Shown: piece after piece, positions 45,448 to 54,963 of the stretch
How positions within the stretch are numbered: the first letter of the stretch is position 1
How the letters are laid out: each line of letters opens with the position of its first letter
Assembly: GCA_947172645.1 (NCBI GenBank)
Contig: CAMWBY010000006.1
Span: 146,670-210,669 of the forward strand
From: an uncultured Lachnospiraceae bacterium
GTDB lineage: Bacteria; Bacillota; Clostridia; Lachnospirales; Lachnospiraceae
Direction of reading: 5' to 3'
DNA length: 64,000 nucleotides
Program-made: the position numbers and the translations under genes
Notes under the pieces: generated by a model
What the model was told of the DNA's origin: nothing
The model's input: only the letters and a program-made list of their open reading frames with translations
Databases searched by the model: none

Positions 45448-48400
45448 TCACCTTGTCATGCGGCGTTTGACCTTCACATAGACGCCAAGGCCTGCCACCA
45501 CTGCGCCGGCCCCTGCAACAGCTATCCCGATTGTCCAGAGAATCTCACCGATTCCGGACTTATTTCCGGCGACGTCGGCGTCCGTAATTTCCTGCACGCC
45601 GCTTCCAGCAACCGGCGGGGATGCAAGCTGCGCGTAGTCTTCCGAAGCAGAGGAAGATGTCTCCTCAGAATCCGCCCCCTGTTCCGCAGACGTTTCTCTT
45701 TCTTTCCCCTCGTCCACAGGCTGTCGTCCGGATGTTGTCGAACCAGGCGCAGTCGCCTTCGCCTGTTCTTTTGCAGGCGCTTTTGTTGTCTCCTGCGGCG
45801 CCGTCTCAGGCGCTTTCACCTGTTCCTGGGATGCCGCAGGCTTCGTAGCCTTAGAATCCGTCTGGCTGCCTCCCTGGCCGTTCCCGGAGGACTGGCTTGA
45901 CGTTCCGCTCTGATTTTGGTTGTCTGTCTTACCCTGGTCAGAAGACTTAGACGCATCGGATTTCTTCTCGTCTTTATCAGACTTCTTCTTATCTTTATCC
46001 GACTTTTTACCTGAATCCGACTGTTTCTCAGGCGTCTTGTTCTTATCCGTTCCGGTATTCGCCGCCACATCGTTCTTCGGTGCATCAGGAGCAAAACTCA
46101 CTTCCAGGATATTGTCATAGTCCGCTAAATCATCATACTTGACTTTCAGTTCCATGAATTTGGCATTGGTCACTGGCTTCGTCACAGCCCCGGCCTGCTT
46201 CGACAGGCGAATTTTATCTACGGCATAGCCTTCCTTCGCCGTTATCTTCACGGTAATCTCACTGCCTGCCCCGGCTGCTTTCTCCTTGCTCAGCTTCCAT
46301 ATCTTATTCTCTTCGGCCCCATTCCCGGTAACCCGCACTTCTCCGCCTTCGGAATTGAGAACCAGGACTTTCTTCGTCTTCACCCGTTCTTCTTCCGCCG
46401 CCTCGTCCATCCTCACCCGGGCAATGGCAAAGGGACTGAAAGAATTACAGGTAATCACCAATCCTTTTTCCATCACAATACATTCCAGTTCCTCCACGCC
46501 TGTAATGTTTCCGTTCCTATCGGTTATGAAATGGTATGCCTTATAGGTAACTCCCTCTTCGTCCGGGCCGAAATATTCCGGGAACCCTATTTGCAGCCGG
46601 ACACTGTCTCCCGTACTTATAATGTTCTGATTACACGTCATCAGATTCAGTTTATAGGTGGCGCTCTTGACTACCGTATCGCCCAAATCCTTTTCTATCA
46701 TGTCTACCATATCCTTGGATTCATCAGGCGATGGGGTTTCCACCACAAGTTCGGGCTTAGACGCCACAAGCGCCAGTTTACCCACCACGCTGGTCAGCGG
46801 CTTTCCGTCGCTCGTCATCCATCCGTTGTAGGAAAGGTCTCCCGGCTCCACCAATTGCGGTTTCGCGCCAAGATTCAAATAAATTCCCTGCGGGCGGTAG
46901 GCGCAAATCGAAATCTTTTTCTTTGCATCATAGCTGAAGCCATCCGGCGCTTTATGACTCTCCACACCGCGCAACCCCGTGACGGTTATCGTATATGTGG
47001 CATAATTGTCTGCAAGCATATCGCTGGGCGTAAACCGGAACTTAACCGTCTTATCACCGTCCCATTGGAAATCTTCAATCTTGCTGTACTTCACTGCACT
47101 CCAACCGTCGCTTACCTCAAGCTTATATCCTGCCTTCTGTCCATTATACTCTTCCAGAGTCTCGTTAAACACCGCTGTAATCGTGTGTTCCTTCCCGGCC
47201 GTAAGAAAACCCGTAGGGTTGGGAGTCATCGTCTTCGCATAAGGCGACGGCACAAAAACCCCTTTCGGATTATCGAGCTTCCCTGTAGATACAATGAAAT
47301 CCGCTTCCGTTCCCTGGAAGTTCCAATTCTGTTCAAGTTCCGCCGCCGACAGGTCATCTCCATACAACGGCCCGGCCGGCGGATATTTTGTGACGGCAAA
47401 CTCAATATATCTGCTGTTGGAATTTGGTATCAGCAGCCCATGTTCCGGCTGGGTTACCACAAAAGGCTTCGGGTCCGCATATCCCCAATTGCCTACTTTA
47501 TATTCGTCTAACCCAGGCATATATTGATAGAAGCGCACTAGTAAATAGACTTTCTCCTTGTCAATTGCCTCCTGGTATCCCATGCCTTTGTAGCTGACTA
47601 AAAATATGCCTACTTCCCCGTCTTCATTTACCCCTTCCTTGTATTTCACCAACAAGTCTTTCTGGTCGAATACGGTTTTATAGCCTTCACTGTCTATATC
47701 GTCCGCGCTGCCTGTACTGCCTTCCTCCGGCTTGTCGCCCTCTCCCTGGGAACCGGAGCCGCTCTCTCCGCCGTCCTCGCTGCCGTTAGCAAGCGTCGGA
47801 TATGTAAACCGGAACCCTGCCCCCGACATCACGCCGTCCGGCCTGTGGTTCTTGCCCATCACCGTACTGTCCGCAAGCAGATACATGCTGCTGTCTGTGC
47901 CGCCCTTCATCCCGTCATTGGCTGTCGCATCCAGTCCGTACCACGCGCCGTCAATCTGCACATAATTCCACATATGCAGGTTGTCGCTGCCATCCGGCGC
48001 ACGGTAATATCCCTGCACAAGCACACAGGGAATCCCCATAGAATCCAGGACAGCCTTGACGGCCCTGGCATAACCTTCGCACAGGCTCTCATGCTTGATG
48101 AGGGCGCCATAAGCAGTCCTTACATGCCCGCTATTCCCCGGGCTGCAATTATTCTCAAGCTTATATTCCGTGTTATCAATAATCGCCTGGTTTACATAAA
48201 TCACCTGTTCCCTGACAGACTGGGAACTGCTCTTCGCGCCCTGGGCGATTTCATTGACTTTCTTGTCATATTCGCTTACCGCGCTCTGCACCTGCTGCTT
48301 GTCCGTAAAGCCTTCCACATAGTAGTTATCCCTCCTGCCGATTCCCAGGGACGCCTGATACCCGGCCTCATCGCTTCCCGAAACAGTGATGGAAAGACTG

Positions 48401-48747
48401 GAGAAGTCCACATAGAAGATATCCGGGTAATCCGCATAGAAAGCATCTCTCGCCGCGCCAAGCTGCTTCTGTATATCCTCCATCTTCCCGCCGTAGGCCG
48501 CCAACTGTTCACTGGTAATATGTCCGTTGCCCACAAGGTCATATTCCTGTGTCCCGGTCTGAAAAATCCCCTGGTCATACATATTGTACATGGCGTCGTA
48601 GATTCCCTTCGCCTCGTCGCCAAGCTGATTGTAATAGTACCTGTTATTCTTGCCTGCCGCCCGCACGCTGCCTCCGATGCCGGTCACAAGAAGCGGCATC
48701 GCCAACACCACCGCCAATAAAATAACCCACGCTCTCTTTTGTCTCAT
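45448..48747 (-). CDS. Secreted, membrane-anchored transglutaminase-like protein
   Basis: 1099 residues. Signal peptide about 1-32 (AWVILLAVVLAMPLLVTGIG). A transglutaminase/protease-like core follows, with Cys in HESLCEGYARAVKAVL, His in NLHMWNYVQIDGAWYG and Asp in LDATAND, the usual triad. Beta-rich domains occupy about 370-870. A Lys/Ser/Thr/Gln/Pro-rich linker (about 900-1060) leads to one membrane helix (IGEILWTIGIAVAGAGAVV) and the basic end KVKRRMTR; no LPxTG. The ATG at 48747 has GAGGGAAG 9 bases upstream. Likely a cell-surface protease or cross-linking enzyme; substrate unknown. Confidence 0.86.
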   Translation of the reverse strand: MRQKRAWVILLAVVLAMPLLVTGIGGSVRAAGKNNRYYYNQLGDEAKGIYDAMYNMYDQGIFQTGTQEYDLVGNGHITSEQLAAYGGKMEDIQKQLGAARDAFYADYPDIFYVDFSSLSITVSGSDEAGYQASLGIGRRDNYYVEGFTDKQQVQSAVSEYDKKVNEIAQGAKSSSQSVREQVIYVNQAIIDNTEYKLENNCSPGNSGHVRTAYGALIKHESLCEGYARAVKAVLDSMGIPCVLVQGYYRAPDGSDNLHMWNYVQIDGAWYGLDATANDGMKGGTDSSMYLLADSTVMGKNHRPDGVMSGAGFRFTYPTLANGSEDGGESGSGSQGEGDKPEEGSTGSADDIDSEGYKTVFDQKDLLVKYKEGVNEDGEVGIFLVSYKGMGYQEAIDKEKVYLLVRFYQYMPGLDEYKVGNWGYADPKPFVVTQPEHGLLIPNSNSRYIEFAVTKYPPAGPLYGDDLSAAELEQNWNFQGTEADFIVSTGKLDNPKGVFVPSPYAKTMTPNPTGFLTAGKEHTITAVFNETLEEYNGQKAGYKLEVSDGWSAVKYSKIEDFQWDGDKTVKFRFTPSDMLADNYATYTITVTGLRGVESHKAPDGFSYDAKKKISICAYRPQGIYLNLGAKPQLVEPGDLSYNGWMTSDGKPLTSVVGKLALVASKPELVVETPSPDESKDMVDMIEKDLGDTVVKSATYKLNLMTCNQNIISTGDSVRLQIGFPEYFGPDEEGVTYKAYHFITDRNGNITGVEELECIVMEKGLVITCNSFSPFAIARVRMDEAAEEERVKTKKVLVLNSEGGEVRVTGNGAEENKIWKLSKEKAAGAGSEITVKITAKEGYAVDKIRLSKQAGAVTKPVTNAKFMELKVKYDDLADYDNILEVSFAPDAPKNDVAANTGTDKNKTPEKQSDSGKKSDKDKKKSDKDEKKSDASKSSDQGKTDNQNQSGTSSQSSGNGQGGSQTDSKATKPAASQEQVKAPETAPQETTKAPAKEQAKATAPGSTTSGRQPVDEGKERETSAEQGADSEETSSSASEDYAQLASPPVAGSGVQEITDADVAGNKSGIGEILWTIGIAVAGAGAVVAGLGVYVKVKRRMTR

Positions 48748-48813
48748 CACTTCAAACTTCCCTCTCCATATGATTTCTTTTTATAGAACTCCCCTATGAC
48801 GTCCATGGCTAAA

Positions 48814-48842
48814 ATTTTATCTGGTTTACCATAACTTGTCAA
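48814..48842 (-). promoter_or_regulatory. Promoter of the transglutaminase-like gene
   Basis: -35 TTGACA (48837-48842), 17-base spacer, -10 TAAAAT (48814-48819) on the minus strand, 67 bases before the start. Strong vegetative promoter. The remaining bases up to 49035 hold a possible weak plus-strand promoter for the MerR gene (TTGACA at 48968-48973). Confidence 0.65.
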
Positions 48843-49035
48843 GAAACGACATAACAATAATTCCATGATACAAAAATTTCTGTCAGTTTTCCTTCCAAAC
48901 CGCCTTGTTTCTTTTCTTCGGGCATAGTATTATATACCGTACAGTAACAGTAATGTTATAAATTGAGTTGACATAAATTAGTATGTAAAATGGTATCCGT
49001 TATCCGAAAAAAGAAAGAAAAGGAAATCAATAAAC

Positions 49036-49854
49036 ATGAATGAAAAAAGTAAACTTCTCACAATCGGGCAATTCGCAAAACTGCACGGCATCAACAAGAA
49101 AACCCTAATGTGGTATGACGAGATTGGTCTGTTCAAACCCGCAGCCGTCAATCCTGAGAACGGATACCGCTGCTATAATTATCACCAAAGCCCTATTTTG
49201 GAGACAATCCTGCTGCTGCGGGAACTGGACGTGCCCGTCCATGAAATCCGGACATTCATGCAAGACCGTTCCGCCCAGAATATGAAAAACCTTCTGGACG
49301 AGAAAATAACCGGCCTTGATTTGCAGATTATCCACATGCAGGCAGTCCGGCAAATGCTGTACAGGCACCGCCGGGACATGGTCACCCTGTTAACGATGGA
49401 TTTATCGGAAATCAGTATTGTGGAAAAAGAAGAATGCTGCCTGGTGACAGTAGACATAGACAGCTCCACTTCCTTCGAAAAAGAAGTGGAGCTGATTACG
49501 GCCGAAACAGCCAAATATAAACTTGGCAGGCTTCATGACGCGTCCTACGGCTCCATGATTCCCGTCGCTAGTCTCTTAAAGGGCAATTTCGATGATTATT
49601 CCAAACTGTTTATAGAAATCCCTTTCCTCACCCAGAGAGAAGGACTTCACATGCAGCCCTGCGGAAAATATTTAAGGGCATTCCATAAAGGCGGCTGGGA
49701 CCAAATCCCCCTCCGTTACCGGGCTATCCTGGACTATGCCGACAAGCACGGGCTGCAGCTTTCCGGTTATTCCTACGAAAAAGGAGTGAATGAGACTGTC
49801 ATCGACCGGGTGGAAGATTATATCGTACAGATTGAAATCCCTATCGAAAGATGA
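49036..49854 (+). CDS. MerR-family regulator with GyrI-like effector domain
   Basis: 272 residues. The N-terminal MerR HTH is LLTIGQFAKLHGINKKTLMWYDEIGLFKPA with NPENGYRCYNYHQ; a dimerisation helix follows (about 75-118). The C-terminal ~150 residues resemble a BmrR/GyrI ligand-binding domain (GSMIPVASLLKGN, CGKYLRAFHKGGWDQIPLRY), as in drug-sensing MerR proteins. AAAGGAAATC precedes the ATG. It ends convergently 21 bases from the diguanylate cyclase gene. Target genes are not evident nearby. Confidence 0.88.
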   Translation: MNEKSKLLTIGQFAKLHGINKKTLMWYDEIGLFKPAAVNPENGYRCYNYHQSPILETILLLRELDVPVHEIRTFMQDRSAQNMKNLLDEKITGLDLQIIHMQAVRQMLYRHRRDMVTLLTMDLSEISIVEKEECCLVTVDIDSSTSFEKEVELITAETAKYKLGRLHDASYGSMIPVASLLKGNFDDYSKLFIEIPFLTQREGLHMQPCGKYLRAFHKGGWDQIPLRYRAILDYADKHGLQLSGYSYEKGVNETVIDRVEDYIVQIEIPIER

Positions 49855-49875
49855 CGTTACGGGGCGCATGTCCGG

Positions 49876-51372
49876 TCAACGTACCGCGCTGCGCCCTCCC
49901 TTCATTTTCCTCTTGTTCTCATACATCATCTGGTCCGCCACATCCCGGAAGTTTTCATCGGTAACTGAGCAGTAACCAATGGCATAGCTGATAGGAATAT
50001 GGTTTAACTGATTGTAGAGCATACAGTGCCTCTTCAATTCCCCGACAAAAATATTCGGGTCTTTCTTGTACAATACGGCAAATTCGTCTCCGCCCTGGCG
50101 GTATGCCCTGCCGTCTTCCCCCACCGAATCCGCAAGCAGGCGGGCAAATCCCTGCAACAGTTTATCACCGGCGGAATGCCCTATCGTATCGTTGACGATT
50201 TTCAGGTCATTTAAGTCTGCCGTCAAATAATAGACTTTCCTGCCAAACTCCATTTCCTCCAAATCCCGCTCCAGGGCATTCCTGTTATAAATATTCGTCA
50301 GATAATCCACATAAGCAAGCCTGCTGCCCATCTCCGTACAGAAAGAAATAATATTACGCATACAGCTGCGCTGTGTGGCGGCGTTCTCCCCCGACAAAAC
50401 CTTCGTCTCGATGCCTATTCTTTCTTTGCCGTATTTATCTTCGATAACATTCTTGATACGCCCCAACAGCAACTGGGCCCTGTCCCTTGAACCGACAATC
50501 ACAGCCACCCCATTCTCGCTGATGCGGTAGCCGTGCAGATGGTACTGCCTAATCTCCTTACAGATATCTTGCAGAATCAAGGTATCCTGGCTCCAATCCA
50601 TACGTCCGCCCGTCTTGCAGAAACACATAACCGCAATCACGGCGCTATGCCTGCCAAAATCAAACTCGTCCAGGACGATTTCAAAAGAATACCGGTTAAA
50701 CAGAGCCGTCTTTTCGTCCAGATACTTCTCCGTGTTCTCATTGCTCAGTATCAGGCCAAGCAAAATCAGTGTAGAGCAGACTATCACCAACAAAGTCTCC
50801 GGGAACAGCATCTGAATCACGGCATTCGCCACGTAAACCGGAACTGCAAGGAGAATCGCAAACCTCTTCTCCCCGTCTAATATCTCCCAGTAACGGAGGC
50901 TGTAATACAGAATCAATATTAAATAGACAACCAGGCTCCCATACAAGGCATACGCCTTAGGGCCGAGCGAATAATCCGTCGTCTTCCCCTGCACATAAGT
51001 AATGGGCAGGACGATAATCCCCACCGCCGACAGGAGGCATGGCAGGCTATGTAACCGCCTGATTTGCACAGAAAAATCCATGCGCACTTCCAGGTAGCTT
51101 CTCAAATATAGGAAAAGCAGATAAATAAAACCCAATATAGACAGCAGATAGATAATATGGGCCGCCAAATTAACTTGGTCGCCAACCACATCCCGCATGT
51201 TTACCGTGCAGATTGTAATCAAGTCAAATACTGCATTTAGTAGCGCTACGCACGTAAGCCGTTGGAATACTTTCGTCGACTTCGTCGGAATATGAGGTTT
51301 CCGGTAATAGAAGCCAATCATATATATCATAATCAACAGGCATGAAAATGATGTCTTCGCCAAAACAAGCAT
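49876..51372 (-). CDS. Membrane diguanylate cyclase with a degenerate second GGDEF domain
   Basis: 498 residues from MLVLAKTSF (AGGAAGGGA lies 9 bases upstream). About seven membrane helices fill residues 1-210. A first GGDEF-like domain (about 225-350) begins DEKTALFNRYSFEIVLDE but has no GGDEF signature (RISENGVAVIVGS at that place). A second, complete domain follows: YVDYLTNIYNRNALERDLEE, DLNDLKIVNDTIGHSAGD and RQGGDEFAVLYKK, so it should make cyclic di-GMP. No RxxD inhibitory site was recognised. It signals from the membrane, with an unknown input. Confidence 0.9.
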   Translation of the reverse strand: MLVLAKTSFSCLLIMIYMIGFYYRKPHIPTKSTKVFQRLTCVALLNAVFDLITICTVNMRDVVGDQVNLAAHIIYLLSILGFIYLLFLYLRSYLEVRMDFSVQIRRLHSLPCLLSAVGIIVLPITYVQGKTTDYSLGPKAYALYGSLVVYLILILYYSLRYWEILDGEKRFAILLAVPVYVANAVIQMLFPETLLVIVCSTLILLGLILSNENTEKYLDEKTALFNRYSFEIVLDEFDFGRHSAVIAVMCFCKTGGRMDWSQDTLILQDICKEIRQYHLHGYRISENGVAVIVGSRDRAQLLLGRIKNVIEDKYGKERIGIETKVLSGENAATQRSCMRNIISFCTEMGSRLAYVDYLTNIYNRNALERDLEEMEFGRKVYYLTADLNDLKIVNDTIGHSAGDKLLQGFARLLADSVGEDGRAYRQGGDEFAVLYKKDPNIFVGELKRHCMLYNQLNHIPISYAIGYCSVTDENFRDVADQMMYENKRKMKGGRSAVR

Positions 51373-51523
51373 ATGGAAAATTCCCTTCCTAACAAAAATG
51401 ACATATATAAAATGAAAAAATTTCTTTAAAATTATATATATCATATCGCTTCGTCCGGAAATAGGCAATCTTTTTCTGATGAATGTCCCTTAACTCGTAA
51501 CAGTTCATCCTTCGGCTCCACTG

Positions 51524-52135
51524 TCACATCTGCTCGTCAAACCTCCTGTCTTTCCAGTAGTATTCCTTGTCATGCTCGTCAATTTTTCGCAGAGGCTTAC
51601 AGGGGTTGCCCACGGCGACCGTGTAGTCCGGTATATCTTTCGTCACAACGCTGCCTGCCCCGACAACCGCGTACTTGCCGATTGTGACGCCGGGAAGAAC
51701 GATTGCGCCTGCCCCAATCCACGCCCCGTCCCCGATGGTAATCGGGAACGAATACATTCCTCCTTCAGCGCGCTTCTTAGGGTCAATCGGATGCCCGGTA
51801 GTACAAAGCGTAACTCCTGTGCCAAAAAGCGCTCCCTTTCCGATTGTAATATGATAGTCGTCAATCAGAATAAGCCCGGAATTGATGTAAGTCCCTTCAC
51901 CGATAGTCACGGTAGAACCTACCGCCAACGTCAACGGTTGGTTTATCCATACATTTTCCCCGACGCTCCCAAACATCTGCCGTATCAGAACGCCTCGTTT
52001 CTCAACCTCGCTTGGCTTTGAAGTGTTGAACTCATACATTAAATCTTTTACCTTCGCCTGATGCGCCAGATACTCTTCCGTGTCCTCCCAGAGGTAACCT
52101 GCCGCAATCCGTTCCTGTCTCTCCTGTTCCGTCAT
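51524..52135 (-). CDS. Maltose/galactoside O-acetyltransferase family protein
   Basis: 203-residue left-handed beta-helix acetyltransferase using acetyl-CoA. The N-terminal Mac domain (MTEQERQERIAAGYLW) precedes hexapeptide repeats (VTIGEGTYINSGLIL, ITIGKGALFGTGVTL, IGDGAWIGAGAIVLPGVTIG). The catalytic His is in TTGHPID. The sugar acceptor is unknown. The start at 52135 has AAGGAGG 8 bases upstream; the frame runs to 52180. Confidence 0.94.
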   Translation of the reverse strand: MTEQERQERIAAGYLWEDTEEYLAHQAKVKDLMYEFNTSKPSEVEKRGVLIRQMFGSVGENVWINQPLTLAVGSTVTIGEGTYINSGLILIDDYHITIGKGALFGTGVTLCTTGHPIDPKKRAEGGMYSFPITIGDGAWIGAGAIVLPGVTIGKYAVVGAGSVVTKDIPDYTVAVGNPCKPLRKIDEHDKEYYWKDRRFDEQM

Positions 52136-52529
52136 TCCCATAACCTCCTTCAAAATAATATTAATATAACAATACCACATGTTTTACAGAAAAAATTCTA
52201 CAAAATCGTATAATTATATAACAATCTTTTTCATGTATGCAATCACCTCTTCTGTCTGTTTGAACCATGCCCTCAGTGCAGGGCATGTATCCCTTTGTTC
52301 ACTGAGGGTATCTTTCAGGAAGCAGCCATAACGATGGTATAAATTGTAACAATTGAAAAGTAACACCTTTTATACAAATTTTCTCTGGCGCCGCACAAAA
52401 AAAGTCTTGCTTCCTGCCCGGGAAAAATAGTAAAATATAGGTAAATATACCAACAAAAAGAGAATATAGAGAAAAAGATACGATACGTTGTCTGAAATCA
52501 TCCATTAACGAGGGGAAGGAGATGATTCC
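52136..52529. other. Intergenic region with a 9-bp inverted repeat
   Basis: 394 bases without a convincing gene. CCCTCAGTG (52270-52278) and CACTGAGGG (52300-52308) form a perfect inverted repeat with a 21-base loop, no T run. A TTGCTT-18-TAAAAT promoter for the following plus-strand gene lies at about 52409-52438. A 68-codon frame (52299-52505, minus) has no ribosome binding site or family resemblance and is left out. Confidence 0.4.
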
Positions 52530-53489
52530 ATGGGAATTAGCAGCATCACATCAACGGGCGGCATGTCAGCCATGCAAATGCCTTCGGCAAACTTGAAGGA
52601 CCACAAGAGCAAAAACATCCAAAGCGAAATTACAGACGTTCAACAACAGATGCAGAAGCTGTCTTCAAAGGAAGACCTGTCTGCTAACGAAAAGACAAAC
52701 GAGCGCAAGAAACTTCAGAAAGAAATATCCAGTCTCAACGCCGAATTGAAACAGCATGAGGAAGAGCTCCGCAGGTCACAAAAACGGGAAATCATGCTGT
52801 CAGAACTGCGGGAAGACAGGAAACCGGAAAAAGAAGAGAAGACAGAGGATGACATATCCGCAAAAGAGGCAGCCTCCGACAACGCCGGCAAAAAAAGCAG
52901 TCCGGCCGACGGGCCGCAGGCTTCGCAGCCGGGCGCTGTCATCACCCGTAGCAGCGACGGTACCGTTATTCTAAAGGAAGCCATGGATGAGGGCAAAACT
53001 CCTGTCGCGGATACAGAGACGAAGCAGGCCGACGAGACAAAAGAAGAAGACAATGTCGAAAAAGAGACCAAGGCCGCCGGCAGCGATACGGTTACAGATA
53101 CCGGACTGTCCGATAAAAAGATGCATGCAATGGTATCCGCAGACTCTTTCCTGCAACAGGCCAGCCGTCAGGGAATGATTGTAACCAAAACGAAAGACGG
53201 TATCGCTATTTTAAAAGGGGAAATAAAACAGGACGAGATTCGCGACGAAAACACAGATAAAAAACAGGCTGAACTGGAAAAAATGGAGAGGCGGGAAGAG
53301 CGGGCAACGGAAGCCCAATTCTCTATATTAGGCAAAGCAAACAACGCCATGAAATCAGCCACTGAGACGAATGATTCCGCAAAGGGCAAAATGCAGGCAA
53401 CCGCAGAATATAACTTCCAGGTTAGCGGATCGAATGCGACGCCGGAAGAACAGACAGCGCAACAGAATTTTTATGTTTCTGTCGGATAA
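52530..53489 (+). CDS. Unknown coiled-coil protein with an internal repeat
   Basis: 319 residues, mostly Lys/Glu/Gln-rich and charged. It starts MGISSITSTGGMSAMQMPSA, resembling the N-termini of other unknown proteins here (MAISGIG, MSVNGIG). Residues about 27-95 form a strong coiled coil, FlxA-like in appearance (DVQQQMQKLSSKEDLS). A motif occurs twice: GAVITRSSDGTVILKEAM (about 135) and GMIVTKTKDGIAILKGEI (about 215). GGGAAGGAGATGATTCC precedes the ATG. No signal peptide or membrane helix. A 14-bp terminator follows. Function unknown; a motility-linked or exported role is only a guess. Confidence 0.78.
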   Translation: MGISSITSTGGMSAMQMPSANLKDHKSKNIQSEITDVQQQMQKLSSKEDLSANEKTNERKKLQKEISSLNAELKQHEEELRRSQKREIMLSELREDRKPEKEEKTEDDISAKEAASDNAGKKSSPADGPQASQPGAVITRSSDGTVILKEAMDEGKTPVADTETKQADETKEEDNVEKETKAAGSDTVTDTGLSDKKMHAMVSADSFLQQASRQGMIVTKTKDGIAILKGEIKQDEIRDENTDKKQAELEKMERREERATEAQFSILGKANNAMKSATETNDSAKGKMQATAEYNFQVSGSNATPEEQTAQQNFYVSVG

Positions 53490-53522
53490 ACCGAATCGGA
53501 TACCCCGTGGGAATGAACAAAC

Positions 53523-53559
53523 AGGCCTCCTATGATAAAACCTAAATCATAGGAGGCCT
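53523..53559. terminator. Bidirectional terminator
   Basis: 14-bp perfect stem AGGCCTCCTATGAT / ATCATAGGAGGCCT with a 9-base loop between the convergent coiled-coil gene and the tocopherol-cyclase-like gene. Confidence 0.8.
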
Positions 53560-53574
53560 TTGCGGTAGTCTCGA

Positions 53575-54420
53575 TTAGCAAGGGTATTCAAATTCAAAAG
53601 ACGCCCTGTCAGTTTCAAAAGCAAATAGAGTACGCCCTTTTTTCTTAAATCGATAAAAAGCCCTACAGGATGCGCTTTCATGAATTGTCCTTATCATGTC
53701 ACCCTTCGCCGGGGCCTTCAAAGGCCGTCCCGACGCTTCTAAAAGCCACACCTCCAATTCTATGCCTCCCTGTATAACCCGAACCGTTTTGTTCTGAATC
53801 CGGGCTGCCCTGGCTCCCAGATAAGTTGCTATTCTATACTCTTTTCCCTGCCATAATACAACGCCTATAATACCGGTAAAATGGAGGCCTGCCATGGGAA
53901 TGTCCGCCACCGACAGCATCAAAGCCCCGCCCTTAAAACTGCATTGCGTCCATATATATTCTTTCGGGAACGACCCGCCCTGGTCCCCTTCCCAATATCC
54001 CCGTGCATTCCGGAAAGAATATTTTTTCCCGTTAATACACACATTTCCCGTGACCGAATGACGCATACTCCACACGCTATGGCGGCATTCCATAAACGGC
54101 ACCAATGCAAAGGGTCCCATAATGTCATATTTTAGTGGGCGAAGCGGCCCAAAATCGAGGTTTCCTCTGACGGTTAGCTGCGGGGTGCGAATTGCCAGAC
54201 GAATACCCTTATCACCGAATCTGTTCTCTTCGATGAAAATATTTCTCCCTACCCGCTTAAACAAATCTTCGGTAAACGTAACTATCCAGGCATTGTCATC
54301 CGTGATAACCTGAACAGAACAGGTGCGTTTGTTCTTTGTGTTGTGGACGGCAGGTATGACTGCTAAAGTCTGCGTATCAGATTGGCATTTCAAATACCAT
54401 CCATAAAAGGAATTATACAT
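53575..54420 (-). CDS. Tocopherol-cyclase-like family protein
   Basis: 281 residues. The start MYNSFYGWYLKCQSD, the centre MGPFALVPFMECRHSVWSM and the signature ARGYWEGDQGGSFPKEYIWTQ followed by LMLSVADIPMAGLHFTGI are typical of the tocopherol cyclase family (PF14249 type). Plants use such enzymes to close the chromanol ring; anaerobes do not make tocopherol, so the bacterial role is unknown. No signal peptide. It lies 52 bases downstream of the DUF1905 gene's stop in the same direction. Confidence 0.85.
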   Translation of the reverse strand: MYNSFYGWYLKCQSDTQTLAVIPAVHNTKNKRTCSVQVITDDNAWIVTFTEDLFKRVGRNIFIEENRFGDKGIRLAIRTPQLTVRGNLDFGPLRPLKYDIMGPFALVPFMECRHSVWSMRHSVTGNVCINGKKYSFRNARGYWEGDQGGSFPKEYIWTQCSFKGGALMLSVADIPMAGLHFTGIIGVVLWQGKEYRIATYLGARAARIQNKTVRVIQGGIELEVWLLEASGRPLKAPAKGDMIRTIHESASCRAFYRFKKKGRTLFAFETDRASFEFEYPC

Positions 54421-54472
54421 ATGCTTATCTCCATGAAAAAATAATACTTATTTTTCCACAAACGCATCTGAT

Positions 54473-54778
54473 TTATACATTTTCCCGTTCCCTGACCGTC
54501 ACAAGAACTTTGTCCCCCGGCTGTTTCCCTATCCGAGAACGAATATCTTTACGCACGCCTATAATATAACACACACTCCCGTCAGCGTTCTTTACTCCCA
54601 TATTTACAACACTGCCATCATACGGCTCCCCGTCAAACGTGGCGTGTACCTTCACCCTTCCCCGTCCAAATTCTTTCCTGATATCATAGGGAAAGATGAC
54701 ATATGCGCCTCCTGTCTCCCCCGCTTCATAGAGCAAGGATTCATATTCATAAATTCTTCCATTCCCTGCCTTCACCAT
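54473..54778 (-). CDS. DUF1905 domain protein
   Basis: 101 residues from MVKAGNGRIYEYESLLYEA, with GAYVIFPYDIRKEFGRGRVKV, ATFDGEPYDGSVVNMG and IIGVRKDIRSRIGKQPGDKV, the DUF1905 pattern. GGGG lies about 8 bases before the chosen ATG; the open frame to 54892 adds a tract without family similarity. A small beta-barrel fold of unknown role, often fused to YdeI-like domains. Confidence 0.88.
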   Translation of the reverse strand: MVKAGNGRIYEYESLLYEAGETGGAYVIFPYDIRKEFGRGRVKVHATFDGEPYDGSVVNMGVKNADGSVCYIIGVRKDIRSRIGKQPGDKVLVTVRERENV

Positions 54779-54963
54779 CTGTACCGCCCCTTTCCTGTCA
54801 TAAACACCAAGCCTGTATTCTGGCCAGAATGCTATGATTATCGCAGCAATGTCATACTTCCCGTCAATTACGTGAAGTCTCAAAGACATCATAATGCCTA
54901 TCCTTTATTTTCTCAATATCCCACGCGGAATATTACGCCAGTCTTTTAGGCTATATGACAGCG

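Noticed and set aside
46531..47511. 326-codon plus-strand frame opposite the transglutaminase-like gene
   Set aside because: No start context or motifs; shadow of a real gene.
52299..52505. 68-codon minus frame MDDFRQRIVSF
   Set aside because: No ribosome binding site, overlaps an inverted repeat and a promoter region.
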